From contig DHWG01000019.1 of the NCBI GenBank assembly GCA_002413075.1, positions 1 through 5,821 of the forward strand: 5,821 bases of DNA. The letters are read 5' to 3'. This stretch comes from Desulfosporosinus sp. UBA5188. Lineage in GTDB: Bacteria; Bacillota; Desulfitobacteriia; Desulfitobacteriales; Desulfitobacteriaceae. Both the position numbers and the translations under genes were made by a program. A model generated the notes under the pieces. The model ran no database searches, was not told the DNA's origin, and saw nothing but the letters and a program-made list of their open reading frames with translations. Positions 1 to 4,620 of this stretch are shown piece by piece (position 1 is the stretch's first letter; every line of letters starts with the position of its first letter).

Positions 1-107
1 GGCATATGAATTGCATATTGTTATAGACATCACAGGTAAGGTCCTTGTTTCCTGTTCAACTCTGTGAATCCCAAATTGAATTAAAGTATAGAGAGGATGT
101 GATTTAC

Positions 108-410
108 TTGTCTTTAAAAGCCGCGTTTATTTTCCTAGCACCTCAAGCCGACCCGTCAAAACATCTGGCAGATATTCAAACCCCAGAGGTTACCTTGCTC
201 GTCCGTGGCGTCCAAAATTATGAGGAGGCTGTTAAGGTCGCAAAGCAGCTGGTTACTGAAGGAGTTCAAGCGTTGGAATTATGCGGAGGGTTTGGTAATA
301 TTGGAACGGCAAAAATTGTTGAAGCTGTAGAACATAAGATCCCAGTAGGTACCGTGCGATTTGATTGCCACCCTGGTTTAGGCGGAAAAAGTGGAGATGA
401 TCTATTCTAA
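108..410 (+). CDS. DUF6506-like small protein of unknown function
   Basis: This encodes a 100-residue soluble protein with no signal peptide or membrane segment. I chose the TTG at 108 because a GAGAGG ribosome binding site lies about 11 bases upstream and the conserved protein seems to begin at SLKAAFIFLAP; an ATG at 45 would add 21 residues that do not look conserved and has no good binding site. Recognisable parts are the N-terminal strand KAAFIFLAP, a helix around 37-52, ELCGGFG at 57-63, and a C-terminal block VRFDCHPG (83-90) followed by LGGKSGDDLF. From memory this pattern matches the family labelled DUF6506, which is about 100 residues long and found in anaerobic bacteria and archaea. 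No reaction is known to me. The conserved Cys59, Cys87 and His88 could bind a ligand or metal, which is only a guess. It stands alone, with no co-directional partner within 200 bases. Confidence 0.75.
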   Translation: MSLKAAFIFLAPQADPSKHLADIQTPEVTLLVRGVQNYEEAVKVAKQLVTEGVQALELCGGFGNIGTAKIVEAVEHKIPVGTVRFDCHPGLGGKSGDDLF

Positions 411-440
411 CGTAACCCCCTAGGCTACACACCGCTAAAA

Positions 441-463
441 GAGATCATTGTCGTCAAGATCTC
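441..463. repeat. Short inverted repeat GAGATC/GATCTC
   Basis: GAGATC (441-446) and GATCTC (458-463) form a 6-bp inverted repeat around an 11-base spacer, 31 bases after the stop of the DUF6506-like gene. It has no T-tract and is weak as a terminator; it could be a protein site or chance. Confidence 0.25.
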
Positions 464-506
464 AGTAGTGTTCATAATCGTATTCTAATTAAATAGGTCT
501 GATGAC

Positions 507-557
507 CGATGGAGCAAGTCGCTGAGGGAATTAGGCCCTCAGCGGCTTGCTCCATTG
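507..557. repeat. Long perfect hairpin, 22-bp stem
   Basis: The arms 507-528 and 536-557 pair over 22 positions with only two G-T wobbles (508/556 and 519/545), leaving a 7-base loop AATTAGG. Neither strand has a T-run after the stem, so it is not a textbook intrinsic terminator, although it sits where a terminator for the gene ending at 410 could be. It ends 17 bases before the -35 box of the methyltransferase promoter. A factor-assisted terminator, an RNA processing site or a small palindromic repeat are all possible. Confidence 0.8.
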
Positions 558-573
558 AGTGTGTTAAAGATAA

Positions 574-602
574 TAGACAATCGCTCAACAAATTGGTAAA
601 AT
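574..602 (+). promoter_or_regulatory. Candidate sigma-A promoter of the methyltransferase gene
   Basis: TAGACA (574-579) and TAAAAT (597-602) are separated by exactly 17 bases, which fits a vegetative sigma-A promoter. Transcription would begin near 609, giving a leader of about 20 bases that carries the AAGGAG ribosome binding site at 615-620, nine bases before the ATG at 630. Confidence 0.5.
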
Positions 603-629
603 GTAGGAAATGGGAAGGAGTGGGAAGTT

Positions 630-1577
630 ATGCTGGGAGATAAAATAATGGCTTTACCCCAGGAACTCTTAATCCTGGGTGCGGCAGTAAAGAGCGGAAT
701 GGTCGAGGCTTTGCGCCAAAACACCACTTGCGATGATTTAGCGGAAGAATTAACGTTGAACCCCCGCGCTGTTTGGATGGTGCTCGAAGCCTTGACTGAT
801 CTTGGTTATGTAACGAAACAAGGAGAAGCGGTGATTCTTTCAGAAGAGGCTCGAAAAATGATCTATGACCCGACCGCACCCAATTATGTGGGTTTCGCCT
901 TTATGCATCGCTATAATATGATCCGGTCCTGGGTTCAGTTGCCTGAAGTTCTAGCCAGTGGTGAACCAGCAACCAGGGACCTTGACCCGGAAAATACCCG
1001 CTATTTTATGGAGAGCATGCGGCTTGGGGCGGAAAAGAGCGCTCCTACCATTGCAGAATTTCTACAAACCAACACTAGCACAGGGTTACGAGTGCTGGAT
1101 ATTGGTGGTGGACCCCTGATATATGGTAGCGCCTTCACTCACTGTGGGGCCAAAGTGACCGTTCTAGATCTGCCTTTCGTCGTGCAATTAATGCAAGAGA
1201 AGGCAAAAAAGGTCGGTATAACCATGGTCCCAGGGGACTTTAACCAAGGCTTACCTCCAGGGCCCTTTGACTTGGCTTTTCTGGGTAACATCTGTCACAT
1301 TTTTGGCGAGACGGAAAACCGGGAATTGTTCAGAAAGGTGAGCCAGGTACTCGTTCCCGGCGGACGCATCGCCATTGTGGATATGGTGCGCAGAACGAAT
1401 CCTTTTGCGTCTGTTTTTGGTGTGAATATGCTGGTCAATACGAGCAATGGCGGTACCTGGACCTTAGACCAGTATTCCAATTGGTTGGCCGGTGCCGGTT
1501 TCCTAGAGGTGGATTTAAACGAAGTGGGTGGCCGGCAAATTATTACCGCCACTCTCAACTCAGTCATTAAAAACTAA
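630..1577 (+). CDS. SAM-dependent methyltransferase, winged-helix O-methyltransferase type
   Basis: This 315-residue cytoplasmic protein should transfer a methyl group from S-adenosylmethionine to a small molecule; the substrate cannot be read from the sequence. Residues ~7-75 look like the helical, winged-helix dimerisation domain typical of O-methyltransferases (AVKSGMVEAL, then DDLAEELTLNPRAVWMVLEAL). The Rossmann domain follows: motif I VLDIGGG at 155-161, an acidic residue ending strand 2 at Asp180 (VTVLDLP), GDFNQGLP at 202-209, FDLAFLGNICHIFG at 213-226 with His223, and the post-motif LVPGGRIAIVDM at 241-252. The C-terminal NGGTWTLDQYSNWLAGAGF (273-291) is usual for bacterial members. 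The length is normal for the family. The start is fixed by AAGGAG nine bases upstream. It appears monocistronic. Family members act in pigment, antibiotic and quinone-like methylations, and I see no neighbour that picks one of these. Confidence 0.85.
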   Translation: MLGDKIMALPQELLILGAAVKSGMVEALRQNTTCDDLAEELTLNPRAVWMVLEALTDLGYVTKQGEAVILSEEARKMIYDPTAPNYVGFAFMHRYNMIRSWVQLPEVLASGEPATRDLDPENTRYFMESMRLGAEKSAPTIAEFLQTNTSTGLRVLDIGGGPLIYGSAFTHCGAKVTVLDLPFVVQLMQEKAKKVGITMVPGDFNQGLPPGPFDLAFLGNICHIFGETENRELFRKVSQVLVPGGRIAIVDMVRRTNPFASVFGVNMLVNTSNGGTWTLDQYSNWLAGAGFLEVDLNEVGGRQIITATLNSVIKN

Positions 1578-1746
1578 CCTGACATTGACTTTGACCATCA
1601 ATTTTCTGTTTCAATTTTTGTCATAATTTAGATTTATACATTCTTACTCCCCCTTGTTTCAATTTAGTATGCGGATTTAATGGTGGAATGTTACTCTAAA
1701 GCATTAACGTATTTTTGTTTCTATATCGGATTATATATTGGCCTTA

Positions 1747-1755
1747 TGTTATAAT
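1747..1755 (+). promoter_or_regulatory. Extended -10 promoter element (TGTTATAAT)
   Basis: TATAAT at 1750-1755 is preceded by TGT, giving a perfect extended -10 element, which can work without a good -35 box (the -35 position reads CGGATT). Transcription would start near 1762. The product would contain the possible 25-codon ORF at 1777 and, if not terminated, the coiled-coil gene at 1949 behind a leader of nearly 190 bases. Confidence 0.4.
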
Positions 1756-1776
1756 TATGGTAAGTAAATTAATCAG

Positions 1777-1854
1777 ATGTTTGTTCCAGTTATTTTGATT
1801 ATTTCACTTGCTGGGCTAATTATTTGTTCGTTTTTATTGGTTATTGTTAAATAA
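1777..1854 (+). CDS. Possible 25-residue hydrophobic membrane peptide
   Basis: ATG at 1777 opens a 25-codon frame, closed by TAA at 1852-1854. The peptide is almost wholly hydrophobic (for example PVILIISLAGLIIC, then SFLLVIVK) and ends in one lysine, so it could form one membrane helix. It begins about 15 bases after the predicted start of the 1747-1755 promoter. The weak point is the ribosome binding site, only GGTAAG about 12 bases upstream. Small single-helix peptides of this kind include type I toxins and small subunits of membrane complexes, but nothing here ties it to either, and AT-rich DNA yields such ORFs by chance. Confidence 0.22.
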   Translation: MFVPVILIISLAGLIICSFLLVIVK

Positions 1855-1948
1855 TAATATTTATAGAGTTGATGGGATTTGCGAATTTCAGTTTGTTATT
1901 TCCTCATGGGGGCTTTGTTAATTAATTGATTGCGAGGAGGAATAGAAG

Positions 1949-2227
1949 ATGGAATCTGAAAAATTTCAAGAGTTAATACTAGATAAGTTTGCTAAAATAT
2001 TTGAAAGTCAAGAAAAGCTAAGTGAAAAATTGAGCGCCGAAATTCAAGATGTAAAAAACATACAACTTCGTATGGAAACTAATCTTATAGAAAAATCGAG
2101 AGGTCTTTTTGAACTTGTGTCTGTACAAAGAAGTTGTAATGAAGAGTTAATTGAGAGATTGGATCGGATCGAAGCAAAAGTTGAAGTATTGCAACTTGAA
2201 ACCGCCCATATTAGAAGGGTGAAATAA
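1949..2227 (+). CDS. Small coiled-coil protein of unknown function
   Basis: This is a 92-residue, highly charged, helical protein with no signal peptide, membrane segment or cysteine-based metal site (one Cys). From about residue 14 to 90 it shows heptad-like spacing of Leu, Ile and Val among Glu and Lys (EKLSEKLSAEIQDVKNIQL; later RLDRIEAKVEVLQLETAHI), so it should form a long coiled coil and probably self-associate. The C-terminal ETAHIRRVK is a pattern I have seen at the end of similar unnamed Bacillota proteins. The start is certain: GAGGAGG sits eight bases before the ATG. The chimeric ORF at 2234 starts just after its stop codon and could be translationally coupled. No function can be assigned from sequence. 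Confidence 0.75.
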   Translation: MESEKFQELILDKFAKIFESQEKLSEKLSAEIQDVKNIQLRMETNLIEKSRGLFELVSVQRSCNEELIERLDRIEAKVEVLQLETAHIRRVK

Positions 2228-2233
2228 GGAACA

Positions 2234-2416
2234 ATGAACATACTTAACTTACCTGAATACAAAATCATTAGCGTTCACGAATCTGATGACGCTTACCGTA
2301 TAGAGGTGGAAACTAAGGAACCACCTCTTTTCTGTACCCAGTGTGGTTGTAAATCCAATCTCTACAAGCACACAAAGCGTGTTCAACTCATTATGGATTT
2401 ACTCATGCACGGTAAA
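2234..2416 (+). mobile_element. Remnant of an ISL3-family insertion sequence (transposase 5' end)
   Basis: Only the first ~61 codons of the transposase remain. I see no terminal inverted repeat or target duplication: the six bases between the coiled-coil stop and this ATG leave no room for the usual left end, and the right part is replaced by sigma factor sequence. The element cannot move by itself. Confidence 0.6.
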
Positions 2417-2542
2417 CAAGTGGTCGCTGAGGCCCTTAAGATATCACGGTCCTATGTCTCAAGGATTGAAAAAAAAGCGATCAAGCTGCTAATCCATCAA
2501 ATGAAGGCATTGTCACCTGATACACCGCAAGACCCCTTATAG
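2234..2542 (+). pseudogene. Chimeric remnant: ISL3 transposase N-terminus fused to SigK-type sigma region 4.2
   Basis: The 102-residue frame joins pieces of two unrelated families. Residues 1-~61 resemble the start of ISL3-family transposases: NLPEYKIISV, an EVETKEPP strand, then the first half of a zinc ribbon (CTQC, 34-37) and KRVQLIMDLLMHGK. The second zinc-binding half, the helix-turn-helix and the DDE catalytic domain are absent. From about residue 62, VVAEALKISRSYVSRIEKKA matches the -35-binding helix-turn-helix at the C-terminus of SigK-like sporulation sigma factors, with all upstream sigma regions missing. The junction is near 2414-2425 and is in frame. An AAGGA sequence three bases before the ATG overlaps the stop of the coiled-coil gene, so it may be translated. 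I read it as a deletion or recombination relic. A small DNA-binding protein in use cannot be excluded. Confidence 0.7.
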
Positions 2543-2560
2543 GAAGGGATCCTGCGGTGT
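2522..2560. terminator. Shared terminator hairpin between convergent ORFs
   Basis: ACACCGCA (2522-2529) pairs perfectly with TGCGGTGT (2553-2560). The stem continues inward with two mismatches (GA/TC, then CCCTT/AAGGG) to a loop of about five bases. TTTGCTGTT follows on the + strand. The stop codons of the chimeric + strand ORF (2540-2542) and of the - strand transporter (2537-2539) both lie at its tip, so it probably ends transcription from both sides. The poor T-run, especially on the - strand, makes its strength uncertain. Confidence 0.6.
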
Positions 2561-3430
2561 TTGCTGTTGGGAGTGTTTAGGTTTCGTTTTACTGCTAAGA
2601 AAGAAGATTAGCAGTAAAACGACGAGCCCTAGGGTGAGAAGGTAACCGACAATAGGGCTTAATTCAAACCACATCTTCAAAGCGGTAAAAGTAATAAGGA
2701 GGCTTAAGATGGTTCTAAGACTCGCCGTTTGCAGCCGGTTACTTAAGTGTCCCCCCAGTTGGGCGCCTATTAAGGCACCAGCAACTAGGACTAGAGCCAT
2801 TTCGAAGGGGATTTGACCGGTCCCCCACTTCCCTATAAATCCAGCGGACGCGGATAGAAACGTTATGGCTACAGAACTGCCAAGGGCAATCCTTGTCGGT
2901 ATTTTAAGCACATGGAGCATCAGTGGAATTAAGATGAACGCACCACCCTGCCCAACAATTCCTCCGAGTAGGCCTACGAGCAAAGCCGCAATAAAGGCGA
3001 GAGTTTTATTAAACTTCAGACTTTCAACGGGTAACTCTTCATCCTCTTTACTAGGGATAAACATCAACACTGTCGCCATAAGTGCCATAGTTGCGAAGAT
3101 CCCTAGCATGACTTCTCCTTGAATTTGATTGGAGAAATAAGAACCCATCAGTGACCCAAGAACAACACCACTACCCATATAAATAATAAGTTTAGAGTGA
3201 ACAAAGTTGTTTTTCTTGTGAACGATTAACCCGGAAAAAGACCCGGCCATACTCTGGACTATTGTAATTGCCGCCGCCGTTTTCATGGAAATGGCTTCAA
3301 GACCGATCAATGTTGGCACGTAAAGCAACAGGGGGACCATGATGATCCCCCCACCAATCCCAAGTAAGCCTGAAAAAAATCCTCCGATTAAGCCAAGGGT
3401 GAAAAGAACGAATAGCAATAAAGTCGTCAT
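2537..3430 (-). CDS. TauE/SafE-family membrane transporter
   Basis: This encodes a 297-residue inner-membrane protein with about eight predicted membrane segments. The family exports or imports small anions, mostly sulfur-containing (sulfite, sulfoacetate, taurine-related). The diagnostic internal repeat is clear: GFFSGLLGIGGGIIMVPLLL at 17-36 and GLLGGIVGQGGAFILIPLML at 153-172, each followed by helices with GSLMGSYFSNQI or GAQLGGHLSNRL. A short polar linker (about 127-141, SKEDEELPVES) separates the halves. The C-terminal tail is hydrophilic (KTKPKHSQQQ). Length is normal. A GAGGG ribosome binding site lies seven bases before the ATG. It begins 14 bases after selD on the same strand, so the two are probably one operon. 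That linkage suggests a substrate in sulfur or selenium oxyanion metabolism, which is inference. The extreme C-terminus is encoded by the terminator stem. Confidence 0.88.
   Translation of the reverse strand: MTTLLLFVLFTLGLIGGFFSGLLGIGGGIIMVPLLLYVPTLIGLEAISMKTAAAITIVQSMAGSFSGLIVHKKNNFVHSKLIIYMGSGVVLGSLMGSYFSNQIQGEVMLGIFATMALMATVLMFIPSKEDEELPVESLKFNKTLAFIAALLVGLLGGIVGQGGAFILIPLMLHVLKIPTRIALGSSVAITFLSASAGFIGKWGTGQIPFEMALVLVAGALIGAQLGGHLSNRLQTASLRTILSLLITFTALKMWFELSPIVGYLLTLGLVVLLLIFFLSSKTKPKHSQQQTPQDPFL
2584..2622. repeat. 15-bp perfect inverted repeat inside the transporter gene
   Basis: The arms 2584-2598 and 2608-2622 are perfect complements over 15 bases around a 9-base spacer (GAAAGAAGA). 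They lie within the last ~30 codons of the TauE/SafE gene, coding for the end of the last membrane helix and the polar tail. A stem this exact within coding sequence is unusual. It is 24 bases inside the terminator hairpin and would form a second stable stem at the 3' end of the selD-tauE message. Confidence 0.75.
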
Positions 3431-3444
3431 ACTCAGACCCTCGA

Positions 3445-4509
3445 TTACTTACATATTTCCAACTTAAATAAATCGTCTTCAACCATTGTACCCACGAGAG
3501 CGATGGTTTGAACTCCTGCCTCTTTCAGCTCTTGGAGAAGGTTTGGCAACTTTTCTTCCGTGACTGAGATTAATAAACCTCCAGAAGTCTGGGCGTCCGA
3601 CAAAACGGTCAAATCGACTTCAGTGATACCCGGGTTAATAATGAGGTCTTCTCTAAGGAATTCTAAGTTCCTCTGTGAACCACCGGGTACGACACCTTGC
3701 TTATTGTTCATCAAATTCCAGGTCTCGGGGATCACTGGTACGTCAGCCAGGGAAATCTTAGCGCCCAGGTGGCTTGCTTTCGCCATTTCATGTAAATGTC
3801 CCAGGAATCCAAAGCCAGTAATGTCAGTACAAGCGTTCACGCCTACTTTAACCATCGCTTCAGCCGCAGCCTTATTAAGGGTACTCATGACCTCAATGGC
3901 TTCTGCTATAACCTCGGGGCTAACGAGGCCTTTTTTCATAGCTGTGGTTATAATTCCCAGACCTAAAGGCTTGGTTAAGACGAGCCTATCGCCCGCTTTG
4001 GCTCCGGCGTTGGTGACGACTTGAGCCGGATTAATGACGGCTGTAACGACCATGCCATATTTGGGTTCAGGATCGTCGATCGTGTGACCGCCTATCACGC
4101 TAATGCCAGCTTCAGCGGCCTTGGCGGCTCCACCTTTTAGAATCTCCGCAAGGACGTCCATGGAAAGTTTCTTAGAAGGAAAACCAACGATATTTAGCGC
4201 AAATAGAGGTTGAGCACCCATCGCATAAAGGTCGCTCAAAGAATTAGCGGCAGTGATAAGACCAAACGTATAAGGATCATCCACGACCGGCGTGAAGTAA
4301 TCCACGGATTGCACAATGGCGAGGGAATCGTTCACTTTATAGACAGCCGCATCGTCGGCTGTGTTGGTACCGACTAAAATGTTCGGATCATTCACTTGTG
4401 GTAATTGGCGCAGAACCTGTGCCAAGTCCTGGGGACTTATTTTGGCGGCTCAACCCGCACAACTAACCATCTGAGTCAGAGTAAGTTTCTCTGTGTTTAA
4501 CACGGTCAT
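3445..4509 (-). CDS. selD: Selenophosphate synthetase, selenocysteine-containing
   Basis: SelD makes selenophosphate from selenide and ATP, the selenium donor for selenocysteine and selenouridine. Read from the ATG at 4507-4509 it has 354 residues, the normal family size, with an in-frame TGA at 4450-4452 as residue 20. The context SCAGUAAK (16-23) is the SelD active site, where position 20 is Cys or Sec and Lys23 is catalytic. Other landmarks are TNTADDAAVY (48-57), SVDYFTPVVDDPY (68-80), GGHTIDDPEPKYG (140-152), TKPLGLGIIT (179-188), DITGFGFLGH (229-238) and DAQTSGGLL (305-313). AGGAG lies four bases before the ATG. A GTG at 4503-4501 has better spacing and is an alternative start. A caller that stops at TGA would give a truncated gene starting at TTG 4425, lacking the catalytic residues. 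Sec here implies that selA, selB and selC exist elsewhere in the genome. The TauE/SafE gene follows after 14 bases. Confidence 0.93.
4405..4446 (-). promoter_or_regulatory. Candidate bacterial SECIS element of selD
   Basis: Two overlapping stems follow the UGA in the mRNA. Stem A (4424-4438) is AAGUCC-CCA-GGACUU, with GCC/GGC pairing below it across an AAAAU bulge (down to 4421-4446); its loop begins 17 nt after UGA but contains no G. Stem B (4405-4425) is UUGGC-A-CAG-GUU-CUG-C-GCCAA, with its loop 33 nt after UGA and G as first loop base, as bacterial SECIS rules prefer. They share 4424-4425 and the lower part of A further overlaps B, so they cannot both form fully. One should bind SelB. Confidence 0.6.
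4450..4452 (-). other. selD: In-frame UGA selenocysteine codon of selD (Sec20)
   Basis: The - strand reads AGT TGT GCG GGT TGA GCC GCC AAA, that is S-C-A-G-Sec-A-A-K. The frame is open on both sides with conserved SelD sequence, and the stop falls exactly on the residue that is Cys or Sec across the family. This argues strongly for recoding rather than a nonsense mutation. Confidence 0.92.
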
Positions 4510-4566
4510 CACGCTCCTATCAAAATGTTTCTTTTTTAATCATACCTCAATGGCTACTATATTAAA

Positions 4567-4596
4567 AATATATTAATGGTATACTATCTATATCAA
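4567..4596 (-). promoter_or_regulatory. Candidate promoter of selD-tauE
   Basis: On the - strand TTGATA (4596-4591) and TATATT (4572-4567) are 18 bases apart, a plausible sigma-A promoter. Transcription would start near 4560, with a leader of about 50 bases to the selD ATG. It overlaps the likely -10 of the divergent LysR gene, a usual arrangement for LysR-type control. Confidence 0.45.
4580..4585 (+). promoter_or_regulatory. Candidate -10 box of the LysR-type gene
   Basis: TATACT lies 36 bases before the GTG start and 20 bases before the AGGTGG ribosome binding site (4605-4610). No good -35 box is found 16-18 bases upstream (CTATAT at 4557-4562), which would fit a weak or activator-dependent promoter. 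The nearby dyad TATAT-TAAAA-ATATA (4558-4572) and the half-sites CATACC (4541-4546) and GGTATA (4579-4584) are possible regulator contacts, unproven. Confidence 0.35.
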
Positions 4597-4620
4597 AATA
4601 AAATAGGTGGTGGTTGCCAA

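Larger units (their letters stand above)
1578..1948. other. AT-rich intergenic region between methyltransferase and coiled-coil gene
   Basis: This 371-base stretch is markedly richer in A and T than the flanking genes. There is no clear terminator hairpin after the methyltransferase stop. TGTTTCAATTT occurs twice (1607-1617 and 1655-1665). A consensus extended -10 box lies at 1747-1755, and a 25-codon hydrophobic ORF at 1777-1854. A second hydrophobic 24-codon ORF (1680-1754) has no ribosome binding site and I do not support it. The last 15 bases hold the strong ribosome binding site of the next gene. Confidence 0.6.

Noticed and set aside
4..18. Inverted repeat ATATG-AATTG-CATAT at the left edge
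   Set aside because: Only 5 bp per arm, AT-rich, with no adjacent promoter that I can define.
2..67. Open + strand frame at the left edge (AYELHIVIDITGKVL then VSCSTL, stop TGA 65-67)
   Set aside because: It could be the tail of an upstream gene, but 21 codons without a recognisable motif is too little to call.
1607..1665. TGTTTCAATTT repeated twice, reminiscent of CRISPR repeats starting GTTTCAAT
   Set aside because: Only two short copies, no full-length repeat, no regular spacers and no cas genes; chance in AT-rich DNA.
1680..1754. Second small hydrophobic ORF of 24 codons
   Set aside because: No ribosome binding site or promoter, and its end overlaps the extended -10 box; likely chance.
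2865..3122. + strand ORF opposite the TauE/SafE gene
   Set aside because: Shadow of the conserved transporter frame, without ribosome binding site or family resemblance.
3560..4024. + strand 154-codon ORF opposite selD
   Set aside because: It is antisense to well-conserved selD codons, and its product is compositionally unlike a protein family.
4423..4452. selD as a pseudogene, or a truncated gene starting at TTG 4425
   Set aside because: The TGA lies exactly at the family's Cys/Sec active-site position and the upstream frame continues with conserved SelD sequence, a start codon and a ribosome binding site.
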